A DNA stretch of 5,626 nt, taken from assembly GCA_021772165.1 (NCBI GenBank), contig JAJFMM010000049.1, positions 1-5,626 of the forward strand. Direction: 5' to 3'. Position 1 is the stretch's first letter. Every line of letters begins with the position of its first letter. The stretch comes from Chlamydiota bacterium (GTDB lineage Bacteria > Chlamydiota > Chlamydiia > Chlamydiales > SM23-39). Under the pieces are notes generated by a model that was given only the letters and a program-made list of their open reading frames with translations, made no database searches and was not told the DNA's origin. Made by a program: the position numbers and the translations under genes. Below, in pieces: positions 5,384-5,626 of this stretch.

Positions 5384-5626
5384 TTTTCCATCACCGCTGA
5401 ACAGATGGTTAGACCGGGGCCAAAGGCTAGGCTGATGATCGGTGTGCCGGGGGGCACTGCATCATCTTCAAGGATCGCTTTCCAGATATGGGGCAGCGTT
5501 GCTGATGACATGTTGCCATAGTTGGCTAGGATCTCGTAGCTGTGTTTGATCTGCTTCTCCTTCAGGTGCAGGAGTTTTTTCACGTAATGGAGGATTTTTG
5601 GGCCGCCGGGATGCACGGCAAAAATA
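5371..5626 (-). CDS. Type III polyketide synthase (chalcone/stilbene synthase family), C-terminal part
   Basis: Only the last 84 codons are visible; the gene continues beyond the right edge, and a full-length member would be about 350-400 aa. The GTG at 5616 is not a start: the frame continues to the edge as IFAVHPGGPKIL. The visible part is diagnostic: HPGGPKIL carries the catalytic His, YGNMSSATLPHIW carries the catalytic Asn, and SLAFGPGLT is the glycine-rich C-terminal loop (GFGPG in plants). These enzymes condense a CoA- or acyl-carrier-bound starter with malonyl units using a Cys-His-Asn triad, and release chalcones, alkylresorcinols or alkylpyrones. The Cys lies outside the window. The gene ends in TAG at 5373-5371, inside the start of the membrane protein gene, so it probably leads or precedes the operon. 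The starter unit and product cannot be read from this portion. Confidence 0.95.
   Translation of the reverse strand, partial: IFAVHPGGPKILHYVKKLLHLKEKQIKHSYEILANYGNMSSATLPHIWKAILEDDAVPPGTPIISLAFGPGLTICSAVMEKCGS

Noticed and set aside
5081..5521. 146-codon open frame on the plus strand
   Set aside because: It is antisense to the synthase and membrane protein genes, both of which have clear protein character; its composition has no recognisable domain.

Overview
This window reads as part of a bacterial genome with a host-associated lifestyle. Two eukaryote-like leucine-rich-repeat (LRR) genes and two ankyrin-like genes lie next to what looks like a metabolic operon ending in a thiol peroxidase. 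Families of F-box/LRR and ankyrin proteins are best known from amoeba-associated Chlamydiota (Parachlamydiaceae and relatives) and from Legionella-type bacteria. I favour a chlamydia-like organism, but no single gene here proves this.

Region 1 (1-2410, + strand) holds two tandem, paralogous LRR genes separated by 30 bp. The first is cut by the left edge of the window. The two share a nearly identical N-terminal part: 119 bp are identical base for base. It contains a segment that resembles an F-box. They differ mainly in repeat number, about 16 LRR units against 7, built from 24-residue (72-bp) units that are still very similar at DNA level.

Region 2 (2418-3559, - strand) holds two small tandem genes for ankyrin-like helical repeat proteins, convergent with the LRR pair and only 7 bp from it. 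The more downstream one also begins with a segment that looks like an F-box. Each has its own leader containing the same element (TTGWTARCCTCTCTC followed by a run of 7-8 T), in which the pyrimidine stretch could pair with a purine-rich putative ribosome binding site.

Region 3 (3644-5626, - strand) is a compact operon-like run, listed in transcription order: the C-terminus of a type III polyketide synthase (chalcone synthase family), a small multi-pass membrane protein rich in conserved-looking His/Asp/Glu residues, a UbiG-like SAM-dependent methyltransferase, and the thiol peroxidase Tpx. The first three genes overlap and the fourth follows after 10 bp. A reasonable reading is that the synthase makes an aromatic or pyrone lipid, the membrane protein and methyltransferase modify it, and Tpx removes peroxides. 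The product is unknown.

No tRNA, rRNA, CRISPR array, insertion sequence or convincing intrinsic terminator was seen. No gene-free stretch exceeds 70 bp.
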